Source: Limnohabitans sp. Jir72
Lineage (GTDB): Bacteria > Pseudomonadota > Gammaproteobacteria > Burkholderiales > Burkholderiaceae_C
NCBI RefSeq assembly: GCF_003063575.1
Contig: NZ_NESC01000002.1
Span: forward strand, 186,001-250,000
DNA: 64,000 bases
Direction of reading: 5' to 3'
Positions 27,999 to 38,783 of this stretch are shown here, piece after piece (positions within the stretch are counted from its first letter, which is position 1; every line of letters starts with the position of its first letter). The notes below the pieces were generated by a model. The model did not search any database and was not told the origin of the DNA. It worked only from the letters and a program-made list of their open reading frames with translations. The translations under genes were made by a program, and so were the position numbers.

Positions 27999-28505
27999 TC
28001 AAGCTTTGACTTGAGCAAGCAAAGTTGCCGCATCGCTGACCTCGAACTTGCCGGGGCCTTCAATGTTCAAGCTTGTGACTTTGCCATCTTTGACCAGCAT
28101 CGAATAGCGATTGCTGCGCAAGCCCATGCCACGCGTGGTCAAATCCAGCGTCAAGCCAGTGGCCTTGCTGAAGTCAGCGCTGCCATCGGCCAACATGCGC
28201 ACCTTGGTGCCTGTCTTCTGGTCACGCGCCCAAGCCCCCATCACGAAGGCATCGTTGACGCTGACGCACCAGATTTCTTCCACGCCCGCGGCCTTGAAGG
28301 CCTCATAACTTTCAACATAACCTGGCACGTGTTTGGCAGAGCATGTCGGCGTGAACGCCCCGGGCAAGGCGAACAAAGCGATCGTTTTACCCGCAGTGGC
28401 TTTGGCCACATCCACTGGATTAGGGCCAATGCTACAGCCATTGCCCTCCACTTCAACGTATTCCATCAGCGTAGCTGCGGGCAGAGTGTCTCCGACTTGG
28501 ATCAT
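27999..28505 (-). CDS. Peroxiredoxin, Prx5 type
   Basis: Thiol peroxidase of 168 residues that reduces H2O2 and organic hydroperoxides in the cytoplasm. The peroxidatic Cys55 lies in LPGAFTPTCSAKHVPGY. The conserved Arg lies in RGMGLRSNRYSMLV, as in Prx5 enzymes that use glutathione or glutaredoxin. The start is the ATG at 28505 (MIQVGDTLPAATL); upstream residues overlap the rpsQ terminator and look spurious. It is downstream of the S10 operon terminator, so it should have its own promoter. Confidence 0.92.
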   Translation of the reverse strand: MIQVGDTLPAATLMEYVEVEGNGCSIGPNPVDVAKATAGKTIALFALPGAFTPTCSAKHVPGYVESYEAFKAAGVEEIWCVSVNDAFVMGAWARDQKTGTKVRMLADGSADFSKATGLTLDLTTRGMGLRSNRYSMLVKDGKVTSLNIEGPGKFEVSDAATLLAQVKA

Positions 28506-28537
28506 GATTGTCTTCCTGTTTGAAAAATGAATGGACG

Positions 28538-28570
28538 AAAAAAAACGACCCACCATTGTGGGTCGTTTTT
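28538..28570 (-). terminator. Terminator of the rplC-rpsQ operon
   Basis: Stem CGACCCAC/GTGGGTCG with a CATT loop, extended by A/T pairs to about 13 bp. On the minus strand it is followed by a run of eight T. It lies 32 bases after the rpsQ stop codon and upstream of the peroxiredoxin gene. Confidence 0.9.
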
Positions 28571-28601
28571 CGAAAGATTGCAGCGAAGAAGCTTTTTGAG
28601 C

Positions 28602-28871
28602 TTAAACGGCAGCAGCCTTTTCAACCAGGCGCGTAGCGACCCAGTTTTTGGTTTTCGAAATCGGCTTGCTTTCTGTGATTTCGATCATGTCGCCCAGGTG
28701 AAATTCACCTTTTTCGTCGTGCGCATGGTATTTGCTCGACTTGGCCACGATCTTGCCGTAGAGGGCGTGCTTGACACGACGCTCCACCAGCACGGTCACG
28801 GTCTTCGCGCGCTTGTCGCTGACCACCTTGCCAATCAAGGTGCGCTTGAGGGATGTTTTAGCTTCCGTCAT
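28602..28871 (-). CDS. rpsQ: 30S ribosomal protein S17
   Basis: Primary 16S rRNA-binding protein of the small subunit (89 residues). Typical blocks: [19 protein letters not shown] and the OB-fold sequence [19 protein letters not shown]. The ATG at 28871 is preceded by GGAG at the right spacing; a GTG two codons earlier touches the same site and is less likely. It is the last gene of the S10-type cluster here. The usual followers (rplN, rplX, rplE) are not in this window. Confidence 0.96.
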   Translation of the reverse strand: MTEAKTSLKRTLIGKVVSDKRAKTVTVLVERRVKHALYGKIVAKSSKYHAHDEKGEFHLGDMIEITESKPISKTKNWVATRLVEKAAAV

Positions 28872-28880
28872 GGTCACTCC

Positions 28881-29075
28881 TTACTTGGCGGCTTGCTTTT
28901 GGGCAAGGATGGTTTTGGCACGAGCGATGGCACGGCGAGTCTGGCTCAACGTACCGGTGTTGCCGAGTTGTTGCGTGGCTTTTTGCATACGCAGACCAAA
29001 GTGGGCTTTTTGCAGCGCCTTGATCTCGTCTTTCACACCAGCAACGTCTTTTTGGCGCAATTCAGCAGCGTTCAT
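28881..29075 (-). CDS. rpmC: 50S ribosomal protein L29
   Basis: Small two-helix protein near the peptide exit tunnel (64 residues), part of the docking site for trigger factor and SRP. Recognised by [20 protein letters not shown] and the second helix [15 protein letters not shown]. It lies 9 bases before rpsQ and 17 after rplP in the operon. Confidence 0.95.
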   Translation of the reverse strand: MNAAELRQKDVAGVKDEIKALQKAHFGLRMQKATQQLGNTGTLSQTRRAIARAKTILAQKQAAK

Positions 29076-29092
29076 TTCTTGTTTCTCCTGAA

Positions 29093-29509
29093 TTATTGGC
29101 CAATCATGCGAGCCACGAATGTGGTGCGCAGGGGCAACTTGGCAGCGGCCAATTTGAAGGCTTCACGGGCCAACTCTTCAGGCACGCCCACGATTTCGTA
29201 GAGCACCTTACCAGGTTGGATCTCAGCCACGTAGTACTCGGGGTTACCTTTGCCGTTACCCATACGCACTTCAGCAGGCTTGGTGGAAATCGGCTTGTCA
29301 GGGAACACGCGAATCCAGATGCGACCACCACGCTTGACGTGACGGGAAATCGCACGGCGTGCGGCTTCGATCTGGCGGGCCGTCAAACGGCCGCGATCTG
29401 TGGACTTCAGACCGAAATCACCGAACGCCACCGTGTTGCCACGGGTAGCGACGCCGGTGTTGCGGCCTTTCTGTTCCTTGCGGAACTTTCTGCGAGCAGG
29501 TTGCAGCAT
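29093..29509 (-). CDS. rplP: 50S ribosomal protein L16
   Basis: Large-subunit protein near the peptidyl-transferase centre and A-site tRNA (138 residues). It begins [17 protein letters not shown]. The [20 protein letters not shown] and [15 protein letters not shown] blocks are family signatures. It includes the conserved Arg in the RKGR-like N-terminal region. Operon gene between rpsC and rpmC. Confidence 0.97.
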   Translation of the reverse strand: MLQPARRKFRKEQKGRNTGVATRGNTVAFGDFGLKSTDRGRLTARQIEAARRAISRHVKRGGRIWIRVFPDKPISTKPAEVRMGNGKGNPEYYVAEIQPGKVLYEIVGVPEELAREAFKLAAAKLPLRTTFVARMIGQ

Positions 29510-29520
29510 GTTGTTACTCC

Positions 29521-30399
29521 TTATTGACCGTCAGCTGCTGCAGCTGGCGCGGCGACTGTGCGTACGCGCTTAACGGCGGGTTTGGCATCACCACCTGCAC
29601 CGGCGGGCTTGTCGCTACCGTCAGTGGGGGCTGTGTTGGTGCCTGCGGGGCGACGTGGGCCACCACGACGATCGCCTGTTGGGCGGTCGCCAGGACGGGC
29701 ATCACGACGTGGACCACGTGGGCGGCGCTCTTCTTCGGCACGTGGCTCAGCCAGTGCAGGAGCGTCATTGCGGCCCAGTGTGTCGCCTTTGTAGACCCAG
29801 ACCTTGACACCAATGATGCCGTAGGTGGTCTTGGCTTCGGAAGTGGCGTAGTCGATGTCAGCGCGCAGGGTGTGCAATGGCACACGGCCTTCGCGATACC
29901 ACTCGGTACGCGCAATTTCGATACCGTTCAAACGGCCAGCCGACATGATCTTGATGCCTTGGGCACCCAGACGCATGGCGTTTTGCATGGCGCGCTTCAT
30001 GGCGCGGCGGAACATGATCCGCTTCTCGAGCTGTTGGGTGATGCTGTCAGCGATCAGTTGAGCATCGATTTCGGGCTTGCGCACTTCTTCGATGTTCACG
30101 GCCACTGGCACGCCCAGACGAGCAGCGAGTTCTTTCTTGAGCAACTCGATGTCTTCGCCTTTTTTACCGATCACCACACCTGGACGAGCCGAGAAGATGG
30201 TGATGCGGGCGCTCTTGGCTGGACGCTCGATCAACACGCGGGAAACCGCAGCGTTCTTGAGCTTGGCCTTGAGGTACTCACGCACCTTGATGTCTTCGGC
30301 CAGCATGCCGGCGAAGTCTTTGTTGCTCGCGTACCAGCGGCTTGCCCAGTTACGGCTGACAGCCAGGCGGAAACCGGTAGGATGGATTTTCTGTCCCAT
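29521..30399 (-). CDS. rpsC: 30S ribosomal protein S3 with long C-terminal extension
   Basis: Small-subunit protein at the mRNA entry channel (292 residues). It begins [18 protein letters not shown]. The KH domain carries [17 protein letters not shown], and the C-terminal domain has [23 protein letters not shown]. After about residue 215 there is a tail rich in Pro, Arg, Gly and Ala ([19 protein letters not shown]) roughly 60 residues longer than in E. coli S3 (233). Such tails are common in Burkholderiales and probably disordered. Position between rplV and rplP is standard. Confidence 0.96.
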   Translation of the reverse strand: MGQKIHPTGFRLAVSRNWASRWYASNKDFAGMLAEDIKVREYLKAKLKNAAVSRVLIERPAKSARITIFSARPGVVIGKKGEDIELLKKELAARLGVPVAVNIEEVRKPEIDAQLIADSITQQLEKRIMFRRAMKRAMQNAMRLGAQGIKIMSAGRLNGIEIARTEWYREGRVPLHTLRADIDYATSEAKTTYGIIGVKVWVYKGDTLGRNDAPALAEPRAEEERRPRGPRRDARPGDRPTGDRRGGPRRPAGTNTAPTDGSDKPAGAGGDAKPAVKRVRTVAAPAAAADGQ

Positions 30400-30411
30400 A
30401 GTTCTTCCTGA

Positions 30412-30741
30412 TTAATTGCCGACCGTCACATACACATGGCATGTGGGCTTGCTGATGCGGTTACCGCGGCCTTTGGCGCGGGCGGTGAAACGCTTGAGCG
30501 TGGTGCCTTGCTCAACGTAGATGGTTTTCACCTTCAATTCGTCGATGTCGGCGCCGTCGTTGTGCTCGGCGTTGGCAATGGCGGACTCGAGAACCTTCTT
30601 GACGATGCCAGCAGCTTTTTTCTGCGTGAAAGTCAAAATGTTCAGAGCTTGATCCACTTTCTTGCCGCGAATCAAATCGGCGACCAGACGGCCTTTATCG
30701 ACCGACAAACGGACGCCCCGGAGGACTGCACGTGTTTCCAT
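30412..30741 (-). CDS. rplV: 50S ribosomal protein L22
   Basis: Large-subunit protein (109 residues) whose beta-hairpin lines the exit tunnel, where macrolides act. Blocks: [19 protein letters not shown], then the hairpin region [19 protein letters not shown], with the tip sequence of a normal wild type. Cluster position after rpsS. Confidence 0.96.
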   Translation of the reverse strand: METRAVLRGVRLSVDKGRLVADLIRGKKVDQALNILTFTQKKAAGIVKKVLESAIANAEHNDGADIDELKVKTIYVEQGTTLKRFTARAKGRGNRISKPTCHVYVTVGN

Positions 30742-30750
30742 GGTCTTTCC

Positions 30751-31029
30751 TTATTTCTTCTGGACTTTTTTGTCCGCAGGGTGACCCTTGAATGTCCGGG
30801 TCAATGCGAATTCGCCCAATTTGTGGCCAACCATCTGGTCGGTCACATAAACAGGAACGTGTTGCTTGCCGTTGTGAACGGCGATGGTCAGACCGATGAA
30901 CTCGGGCAGAACCATGGAGCGACGCGACCATGTTTTGACGGGCTTTTTATCTTTGGTGGCAACGGCTTTTTCAACCTTCACCAGCAAATGGTGGTCAACG
31001 AATGGACCTTTTTTCAGAGAACGAGTCAT
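30751..31029 (-). CDS. rpsS: 30S ribosomal protein S19
   Basis: Small-subunit head protein (92 residues) that works with S13 near the A-site. It begins [16 protein letters not shown] and carries [19 protein letters not shown], then [20 protein letters not shown]. The C-terminal tail [12 protein letters not shown] is normal. Spaced 10 bases from rplB. Confidence 0.97.
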   Translation of the reverse strand: MTRSLKKGPFVDHHLLVKVEKAVATKDKKPVKTWSRRSMVLPEFIGLTIAVHNGKQHVPVYVTDQMVGHKLGEFALTRTFKGHPADKKVQKK

Positions 31030-31039
31030 TGGCTACCCC

Positions 31040-31864
31040 TTACTTCTTGCGACGCGACACGATCATGACCTGTGTGCGCTTGTTGTTACGGGTACGGTAG
31101 CCTTTTGTCAGGTTACCCCATGGGTCAACTGCATGACGGCCTTCGCCGGTGCGACCTTCGCCACCACCGTGTGGGTGATCCACTGGGTTCATGGCAACGC
31201 CACGAACCGTTGGGCGGATACCCATCCAGCGCTTGACACCGGCCTTGCCCAATTGGCGCAGGCTGTGTTCTTCGTTGGCGACTTCACCAATCGTTGCACG
31301 GCACTCGATGTGGATCTTGCGAACTTCACCGGAGCGCATACGCACTTGAGCGTAGATGCCTTCGCGAGCCAGCAAGGTTGCCGAGGCACCAGCCGAACGG
31401 GCGATCTGAGCACCAGCACCGGGCTTGAGCTCGATGCAGTGAATGGTCGAACCCACGGGGATGTTGCGGATCGGCAAGGTGTTACCAGCGCGGATCGGGG
31501 CTTCAGCACCCGACAGCAGCGTTGCACCGACCTCAATGCCACGGGGGGCAATGATGTAGCGGCGCTCGCCATCGGCGTAGCACAGCAAAGCAATGTGCGC
31601 GGTACGGTTTGGATCGTACTCAATGCGCTCAACTTTGGCTGGAATCGCGTCCTTGTTGCGCTTGAAGTCCACCACGCGGTAGTGGTGCTTGTGACCACCA
31701 CCTTTGTGGCGTGTTGTGATGTGACCGTTGTTGTTACGGCCAGCCTTCTGGTGCTGGGGTTCCAGCAGAGGAGCGTAGCCTTCACCTTTGTACAGGTGGT
31801 CACGGGTGACCTTCACCACGCCACGACGGCCTGGGGAGGTAGGTTTGATCTTGATGACAGCCAT
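31040..31864 (-). CDS. rplB: 50S ribosomal protein L2
   Basis: Core large-subunit protein (274 residues) needed for subunit association and peptidyl transfer. Key blocks: [37 protein letters not shown], and [19 protein letters not shown] with the essential His of the [10 protein letters not shown] loop. Basic C-terminus [17 protein letters not shown]. It starts two bases after rplW ends. Confidence 0.97.
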   Translation of the reverse strand: MAVIKIKPTSPGRRGVVKVTRDHLYKGEGYAPLLEPQHQKAGRNNNGHITTRHKGGGHKHHYRVVDFKRNKDAIPAKVERIEYDPNRTAHIALLCYADGERRYIIAPRGIEVGATLLSGAEAPIRAGNTLPIRNIPVGSTIHCIELKPGAGAQIARSAGASATLLAREGIYAQVRMRSGEVRKIHIECRATIGEVANEEHSLRQLGKAGVKRWMGIRPTVRGVAMNPVDHPHGGGEGRTGEGRHAVDPWGNLTKGYRTRNNKRTQVMIVSRRKK

Positions 31865-31866
31865 GA

Positions 31867-32181
31867 TTACGCAGCCTCCCCGGACAGGTTCAGCTCTTGA
31901 CCTGGTTTCAGCGTGACATAAGCCTTGCGAATGTTGTCGCGACGGCCGATGGTCTTGCCAAAACGCTTGGTCTTGCCCTTGGTATTCACCACAGACACGC
32001 CTTTGACCTCGACCTTGAACATCAATTCCACAGCGGCTTTGATTTCAGGCTTGGTAGCGTCCTGCAGCACTTTGAATGTCACAGCGTTGGACTTTTCAGC
32101 AACCTGCGTGGCCTTTTCGGACACGATGGGAGCCACCAACACCGACATCAGACGACCTTCGTCAAACTTCACGGCGCTCAT
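31867..32181 (-). CDS. rplW: 50S ribosomal protein L23
   Basis: Exit-tunnel protein and docking point for trigger factor and SRP (104 residues). Blocks: [18 protein letters not shown] and the tip loop [18 protein letters not shown], then [14 protein letters not shown]. The start overlaps the rplD stop by four bases (ATGA). Confidence 0.96.
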   Translation of the reverse strand: MSAVKFDEGRLMSVLVAPIVSEKATQVAEKSNAVTFKVLQDATKPEIKAAVELMFKVEVKGVSVVNTKGKTKRFGKTIGRRDNIRKAYVTLKPGQELNLSGEAA

Positions 32182-32798
32182 GCGAACATCTCCTTGAGTT
32201 TGTCCATGGCACCTTTGGTCACGAGGACTTTCTTGAAGTTCACCAAAGACACGGGATCGGCATAACGTGGCTCAACAATCAGGATGTTGATCAAGTTGCG
32301 CGATGCCAGGTACAGGTTTTCGTCGACTTCGTCAGCGATCACCAACACGTTGTCCAGGCTCATGGCCTTGAACTTGGCGGCCAAGGCTTTCGTCTTGGGG
32401 GTCTCGACTTTGAAGGAGTCCACCACAGCCAGGCGACCTTCGCGGGCCAACTGCGAGAAGATCGAAGCCATACCAGCGCGGTACATCTTCTTGTTGATCT
32501 TCTGGGTGAAGTTTTCGTCGGGCATGTTCGGGAAAATCCGACCACCGCCGCGCCACAGAGGCGAGGAAGTCATACCAGCACGTGCGCGACCAGTACCTTT
32601 TTGTTTGAAAGGCTTCTTGGTGGAGTGGTGAACTTGTTCACGGTCCTTTTGAGCGCGGGTGCCTTGACGGGCATTGGCCTGATAAGCCACCACGATCTGG
32701 TGAATCAGGGCTTCGTTGTATTCACGACCGAACACGGTTTCAGGCGCGTCCACTTTGGAGGCGGCTTGACCTTGGTCGTTCAGGAGTTCGAGCTGCAT
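32178..32798 (-). CDS. rplD: 50S ribosomal protein L4
   Basis: Large-subunit protein with an extended tunnel loop (206 residues). Blocks: [21 protein letters not shown], then the loop [19 protein letters not shown] with [22 protein letters not shown]. In E. coli L4 also represses its own S10 operon; whether that applies here is not shown, but a hairpin sits in the leader upstream of rplC. Overlaps both rplC and rplW by four bases. Confidence 0.97.
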   Translation of the reverse strand: MQLELLNDQGQAASKVDAPETVFGREYNEALIHQIVVAYQANARQGTRAQKDREQVHHSTKKPFKQKGTGRARAGMTSSPLWRGGGRIFPNMPDENFTQKINKKMYRAGMASIFSQLAREGRLAVVDSFKVETPKTKALAAKFKAMSLDNVLVIADEVDENLYLASRNLINILIVEPRYADPVSLVNFKKVLVTKGAMDKLKEMFA

Positions 32799-33463
32799 CA
32801 GTTCGCTCCTTTAGCTTTAACGGCGGGACGCACAGTCACGAAACCACCTTTGGAACCGGGGATAGCACCTTTGATCATCAACAGACCACGGGCTTCGTCA
32901 ACGCGGACCACGTCCAAGTTCTGGGTGGTGCAAGTGACATCGCCGAGGTGACCCGACATTTTCTTGCCAGGGAACACGCGACCAGGATCCTGCGCCATCG
33001 AGATCGAACCGGGCACGTTGTGCGAACGGCTGTTACCGTGCGACGCGCGCTGCGATTTGAAGTTGTGACGCTTGATCGTGCCGGTGAAGCCCTTACCGAT
33101 GGAAGTGCCTTGCACGTCCACTTTCTGGCCCACAGCGAACACAGCAGCCACGGGCACAGCAGCACCAGCAGCGTACTGGGCAGCCGTGTCGGCGGTCACG
33201 CGGAATTCTTGAATGATTTCACCGGCTTCAACACCGGCTTTGGCCAAGTGACCAGCGATAGGCTTGGTCACACGCGATGCCTTGCGGGCACCAAATGTCA
33301 CTTGCAAAGCGACATAGCCATCGTTCTCTTGGGTTTTGACCTGGGATACGCGGTTGTTAGAAACATCCACCACTGTGACAGGCACTGCGTCCCCATCATC
33401 AGTGAACAGACGCATCATGCCCACCTTGCGACCCAGCAACCCGAGGGAGTTGCTCAGACTCAT
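32798..33463 (-). CDS. rplC: 50S ribosomal protein L3
   Basis: Large-subunit protein close to the peptidyl-transferase centre (221 residues). It begins [20 protein letters not shown], and contains [20 protein letters not shown] with the Gln that is methylated by PrmB in other bacteria. Another block is [16 protein letters not shown]. The start is the ATG at 33463, which has GGAG seven bases upstream; ten more codons upstream are open but not family-like. It is the first gene after the internal promoter at 33565-33593. Confidence 0.96.
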   Translation of the reverse strand: MSLSNSLGLLGRKVGMMRLFTDDGDAVPVTVVDVSNNRVSQVKTQENDGYVALQVTFGARKASRVTKPIAGHLAKAGVEAGEIIQEFRVTADTAAQYAAGAAVPVAAVFAVGQKVDVQGTSIGKGFTGTIKRHNFKSQRASHGNSRSHNVPGSISMAQDPGRVFPGKKMSGHLGDVTCTTQNLDVVRVDEARGLLMIKGAIPGSKGGFVTVRPAVKAKGAN

Positions 33464-33537
33464 TGTTTTCTCCAAAACTTCCACCGCGGCCACTTCAATT
33501 GGCAGCCACGTTTTTGCGTGAAAGACTGTTAATAAAT

Positions 33538-33558
33538 CTCACCCCAAAACGGAGTGAG
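33538..33558 (-). promoter_or_regulatory. Hairpin at the start of the rplC leader
   Basis: CTCACTCC-GTTTTG-GGGGTGAG on the minus strand, one mismatch in an eight-bp stem. It starts at or within a base or two of the predicted transcription start and lies 75 bases before the rplC ATG. It could stabilise the message or take part in L4-type feedback; no direct evidence for either. Confidence 0.4.
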
Positions 33559-33564
33559 CCTGAA

Positions 33565-33593
33565 ATTATAGCCCGGCTGGCCATTTCTAGCAA
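33565..33593 (-). promoter_or_regulatory. Strong predicted promoter in front of rplC
   Basis: Minus-strand TTGCTA, 17 bases, TATAAT. The -10 is a perfect consensus and the spacing is ideal. It lies in the 182-base gap between rpsJ and rplC. It implies that rplC-rpsQ is an operon of its own, while rpsJ belongs to the str operon. Confidence 0.75.
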
Positions 33594-33645
33594 GTCAGGC
33601 TATTTTTCAAGTGATTTGGGCGGTTCAAGACCACCCCAAACTGCA

Positions 33646-33960
33646 TTACTGCAACTTGATTTCCACGTCTACGCCGGCGGGCAGATCGAGTTTCATCAAG
33701 GCATCCACAGTTTTATCTGTAGGGTCCACGATGTCCATCAAACGCTGGTGTGTGCGAATTTCCAACTGGTCACGGCTGGTCTTGTTGACGTGAGGTGAAC
33801 GCAGGATGTCGAAACGCTTCATGCGGGTTGGCAATGGCACGGGGCCCTTGACAATCGCGCCGGTGCGCTTGGCAGTTTCAACGATCTCAGCAGCGGACTG
33901 GTCGATCAGTTTGTAGTCAAACGCCTTCAGGCGGATGCGGATTTTTTGCTTGGATGACAT
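33646..33960 (-). CDS. rpsJ: 30S ribosomal protein S10
   Basis: Small-subunit head protein (104 residues) that also acts as the transcription factor NusE. It begins [20 protein letters not shown]. Blocks: [21 protein letters not shown] and [20 protein letters not shown]. The start is the ATG at 33960; 20 further codons upstream are open but not conserved. It follows tuf by 74 bases and is separated from rplC by a promoter, so it is the last gene of the str operon. Confidence 0.97.
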   Translation of the reverse strand: MSSKQKIRIRLKAFDYKLIDQSAAEIVETAKRTGAIVKGPVPLPTRMKRFDILRSPHVNKTSRDQLEIRTHQRLMDIVDPTDKTVDALMKLDLPAGVDVEIKLQ

Positions 33961-34034
33961 GTCAATTCCTTGTGGTAAGTGTTCTGATGACAGCGCGCAA
34001 AGGCCAGGCCCTTGCGACACTGAACCACAAAAAA

Positions 34035-35225
<1,191 letters not shown>

Positions 35226-35393
35226 TTTTCAATCCTTAAAAAGAGCAATGCCCGTGTGTTGGTTTAATGTTTGCATCAGGTTGCTTGATCACTCCGCACG
35301 GGCACAGAGTGGCACTTGATCGCAGACAGTTTCTGAACTTTCAGATCTGACTATGGCTTGCTTTTCACTTGCTTTTAGTCAGAGGTGCCCGAG

Positions 35394-35413
35394 CAAATTC
35401 GCAGGCGAATTTG
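35394..35413 (-). other. Palindromic hairpin between fusA and tuf
   Basis: Perfect 9-bp arms CAAATTCGC/GCGAATTTG around AG, 17 bases after the fusA stop. There is no T-run, so it is not a classic terminator; it may be a processing or stability element. The tuf leader further down has a second stem, GCCCGTG/CACGGGC (35251-35305). I see no convincing promoter in this 205-base gap. Confidence 0.5.
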
Positions 35414-35430
35414 GTCCGGCACACAGTCTT

Positions 35431-37533
35431 TTATTTTGCGCGTGAAGCGACGATGGCTTCGGCCACGTTGCGAGGAGCTTCAGCGTAGTGCTTGAATTCC
35501 ATCGTGTACGTTGCACGACCTTGCGACATGGAGCGCAGTGTGGTCGAGTAGCCGAACATTTCGGACAATGGCACTTCTGCTTTGATCGCTTTGCCGCCAC
35601 CGACCATGTCGTCCATGCCTTGGACCATGCCACGGCGTGAAGACAAGTCGCCCATCACGTTACCAGCATAGTCTTCAGGGGTCTCGACTTCCACCGCCAT
35701 CATCGGCTCCAGAATCACGGGGCTGGCTTTGCGGCAACCTTCTTTGAAGCCAAAGATGGCGGCCATCTTGAAGGCCATTTCGTTCGAGTCCACGTCGTGG
35801 TACGAACCGAAGTGCAAGGTGACCTTGACGTCCACAACGGGGTAGCCCGCCAGCACGCCTTGACCCAAAGCTTCGATCACGCCTTTTTCCACCGCAGGGA
35901 TGTATTCACGGGGAACCACACCGCCCTTGATGGCGTCAACGAATTCAAAGCCCTTGCCAGGTTCCTGAGGTTCAACCTTCAGAACCACGTGGCCGTATTG
36001 ACCCTTACCACCGGACTGACGCACGAACTTGCCTTCGGCCTCTTCGACGGTCTTGCGGATGGTTTCGCGGTAAGCCACTTGGGGCTTGCCCACGTTGGCT
36101 TCCACACCGAATTCGCGCTTCATGCGGTCCACGATGATTTCCAGGTGGAGTTCGCCCTGGCCGCCGATGATGGTCTGACCAGATTCTTCGTCGGTTTGCA
36201 CGCGGAAAGATGGATCTTCGGCAGCAAGACGGGACAGCGCCATGCCCATTTTTTCTTGGTCAGCCTTTGTCTTAGGTTCAACAGCTTGGCGGATCACCGA
36301 GTCAGGGAACACCATGCGCTCCAAAGTGATGATCGCATTGGGATCGCACAAGGTTTCGCCTGTGGTCACATCTTTCAAGCCCACGCAAGCAGCAATGTCG
36401 CCAGCGCGGATTTCGTCGACTTCTTCACGGTTGTTGGCATGCATCTGCACGATACGGCCAATGCGCTCTTTTTTGCCGCGCACAGAGTTGTAAACGGTAT
36501 CGCCCTTTTTCAGAACGCCGGAATACACACGCACAAATGTCAGCTGACCCACAAATGGATCGGTCATCAGTTTGAAAGCCAGCGCAGAGAATTTCTCTTC
36601 GTCGTCGGCCTTGCGTGTAATTTCTTTTTCGTCTTCGTCAAAACCCTTGATGGCTTTCACGTCGAGAGGAGAAGGCATCAGTTCGAGAACCGCATCCAAC
36701 ATGCGCTGCACGCCTTTGTTCTTGAACGCTGTACCGCACAACATGGGCTGGATTTCGCTGTTGATGGTGCGAACGCGCAAGCCTTGCGTGATTTCTTCTT
36801 CGGTCAAGTCGCCTTCTTCGAGGTACTTGTTCATCAGCTCTTCAGAGGCTTCAGCAGCCGCTTCGACCATTTTCTCGCGCCACTCTTTGGCCACTTCGAC
36901 CAAGTCGGCAGGAATTTCTTCGAAAGTGAACTTCATGCCCTGGGAAGCTTCGTCCCAGATGATGGCTTTCATCTTGCGCAGATCGACCACACCCGTGAAG
37001 TTTTCTTCGGCACCGATTGGGATCACGATCGGCACTGGGTTGGCCTTCAGGCGCAACTTCATCTGCTCCACGACTTTGAAAAAGTTGGCACCGGTACGGT
37101 CCATCTTGTTCACAAAGGCCAAACGTGGCACTTTGTACTTGTTCGCCTGACGCCACACGGTTTCAGACTGGGGCTGCACGCCGCCCACAGCGCAATAAAC
37201 CATGCAAGCACCGTCCAGAACACGCATGGAACGCTCAACTTCAATCGTGAAGTCAACGTGGCCGGGGGTGTCGATGATGTTGATGCGGTGGTCTTCGAAA
37301 GAGCCGTCCATGCCCTTCCAGAAGCAGGTGGTGGCAGCAGAGGTGATCGTGATGCCACGCTCTTGCTCTTGCTCCATCCAGTCCATGGTAGCAGCGCCGT
37401 CGTGCACTTCACCAATTTTGTGGTTCACGCCGGTGTAAAACAAGATACGTTCGGTCGTGGTGGTCTTGCCAGCGTCAATGTGCGCCGAAATACCAATGTT
37501 GCGATACCGCTCGATAGGGGTGATGCGAGCCAT
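35431..37533 (-). CDS. fusA: Elongation factor G
   Basis: Translocase GTPase (700 residues). G motifs: [36 protein letters not shown] and [12 protein letters not shown]. Domain IV has [11 protein letters not shown] and the tip region [17 protein letters not shown], and the last domain has [11 protein letters not shown]. The start is the ATG at 37533 ([14 protein letters not shown]); four codons upstream are open but not family-like. Second gene from the end of the str operon before tuf. Confidence 0.98.
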   Translation of the reverse strand: MARITPIERYRNIGISAHIDAGKTTTTERILFYTGVNHKIGEVHDGAATMDWMEQEQERGITITSAATTCFWKGMDGSFEDHRINIIDTPGHVDFTIEVERSMRVLDGACMVYCAVGGVQPQSETVWRQANKYKVPRLAFVNKMDRTGANFFKVVEQMKLRLKANPVPIVIPIGAEENFTGVVDLRKMKAIIWDEASQGMKFTFEEIPADLVEVAKEWREKMVEAAAEASEELMNKYLEEGDLTEEEITQGLRVRTINSEIQPMLCGTAFKNKGVQRMLDAVLELMPSPLDVKAIKGFDEDEKEITRKADDEEKFSALAFKLMTDPFVGQLTFVRVYSGVLKKGDTVYNSVRGKKERIGRIVQMHANNREEVDEIRAGDIAACVGLKDVTTGETLCDPNAIITLERMVFPDSVIRQAVEPKTKADQEKMGMALSRLAAEDPSFRVQTDEESGQTIIGGQGELHLEIIVDRMKREFGVEANVGKPQVAYRETIRKTVEEAEGKFVRQSGGKGQYGHVVLKVEPQEPGKGFEFVDAIKGGVVPREYIPAVEKGVIEALGQGVLAGYPVVDVKVTLHFGSYHDVDSNEMAFKMAAIFGFKEGCRKASPVILEPMMAVEVETPEDYAGNVMGDLSSRRGMVQGMDDMVGGGKAIKAEVPLSEMFGYSTTLRSMSQGRATYTMEFKHYAEAPRNVAEAIVASRAK

Positions 37534-37632
37534 AAATTTCTCCAATGATTAAGTACCAAAGCCCGCCACCCCTTTTGGGGCCAGCGGGCTGGCTTCTGAC
37601 AGTGTCGGGCTTCTTTGTGAAGCCCTTGTGAA

Positions 37633-38103
37633 TCAGAAGCGGAAGTGCGAGAACGCCTTGTTGGCTTCGGCCATGCGGTGAACTTCGTCACGCTTTTTCA
37701 TGGCACCGCCACGGCCTTCGTTGGCCTCGAGCAATTCGTTGGCCAAACGCAGGGCCATCGACTTCTCGCCGCGCTTGCGTGCGGCTTCTTTGATCCAGCG
37801 CATCGACAGGGCCAAGCGACGAACAGGGCGCACTTCAACAGGCACCTGGTAGTTCGCACCACCCACGCGGCGGGATTTCACTTCCACCATGGGCTTGACG
37901 TTGTTGATGGCGATGGAGAACAGCTCGACAGGGTCTTTGCCTGTTTTCTTTTCCATGTTTTCGAGGGCACCATAAATGATGCGCTCGGCAACAGCTTTTT
38001 TGCCGCCTTCCATGATCACGTTCATGAACTTGGACAACTCGACATTGCCGAACTTGGGATCCGGCAGGATTTCACGTTTAGGGACTTCGCGACGACGTGG
38101 CAT
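37633..38103 (-). CDS. rpsG: 30S ribosomal protein S7
   Basis: Primary 16S rRNA-binding protein of the head (156 residues). It begins [20 protein letters not shown]. Blocks: [21 protein letters not shown] and [24 protein letters not shown]. In E. coli S7 represses the str operon; the 164-base rpsL-rpsG gap here could hold a target but I see no clear one. Two hairpins lie in the gap to fusA (AGCCCGC/GCGGGCT and GGGCTTC/GAAGCCC). Confidence 0.97.
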   Translation of the reverse strand: MPRRREVPKREILPDPKFGNVELSKFMNVIMEGGKKAVAERIIYGALENMEKKTGKDPVELFSIAINNVKPMVEVKSRRVGGANYQVPVEVRPVRRLALSMRWIKEAARKRGEKSMALRLANELLEANEGRGGAMKKRDEVHRMAEANKAFSHFRF

Positions 38104-38267
38104 ATTTCACCTCATATTGCTTCAGTTGGCGTCTTTTCAGACACCGCGAGCGTTATTCAAAACACTCACTTACTCGACCCACCAGGACAATTCCGGGCTT
38201 CGGGTCACTTCGCTGGATCACCGCGCCACGCGGGAAACAGCACCGAAAAATTTCAACCCGTGAGGGC

Positions 38268-38645
38268 TTACTTGGCTTTTGGCTTCTTCGCGCCGTACTT
38301 GGAGCGAGACTGCTTGCGGTCTTTCACGCCTTGCAGATCCAGAGAACCGCGGACAATGTGGTAACGCACACCTGGCAAGTCTTTGACACGACCACCGCGC
38401 ACCAGAACAACAGAGTGCTCCTGCAGGTTGTGGCCTTCACCGCCGATGTAAGAGATGACCTCAAAACCGTTGGTCAAGCGCACTTTGGCAACTTTACGCA
38501 GAGCGGAGTTAGGCTTTTTAGGCGTTGTGGTGTACACACGGGTGCAGACACCACGACGCTGTGGAGAGTTTTGCATCGCAGGGCTTTTGGACTTGATCGT
38601 TTCGACCTCGCGCCCCTGACGCACCAATTGATTGATGGTTGGCAT
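38268..38645 (-). CDS. rpsL: 30S ribosomal protein S12
   Basis: Decoding-centre protein (125 residues). It contains [20 protein letters not shown] with Lys43, and [19 protein letters not shown] with Lys88, the positions where streptomycin resistance arises elsewhere; both are the wild-type Lys. It is the first gene of the str operon, about 65 bases after the predicted transcription start. Confidence 0.98.
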
Positions 38646-38717
38646 TGTTTGTAACGTCCCTAAACGTTGAATTTAGACAAAAGAAACTTCCCCGCCCCAA
38701 AAGCGGAAAAGCCCGCC

Positions 38718-38746
38718 AGTATAACCGCCCGACGAGCTTGTGACAA
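38718..38746 (-). promoter_or_regulatory. Predicted promoter of the str operon (rpsL)
   Basis: Minus-strand TTGTCA, 17 bases, TATACT: five of six consensus bases in each hexamer with ideal spacing. It lies in the gap between the carboxypeptidase gene and rpsL. GC-rich bases follow the -10, as is common for stringently controlled promoters. Confidence 0.8.
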
Positions 38747-38783
38747 GTTCTGCACAATTGACGGGGGCTGACAGGGACCCGAT

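Noticed and set aside
35797-37548. A 583-codon plus-strand frame opposite fusA
   Set aside because: Antisense shadow of EF-G; no recognisable domain, and fusA is unambiguous.
38104-38267. S7-binding regulatory structure between rpsL and rpsG
   Set aside because: The gap is long enough, but I could not find a stem-loop that convincingly resembles the E. coli str operator.
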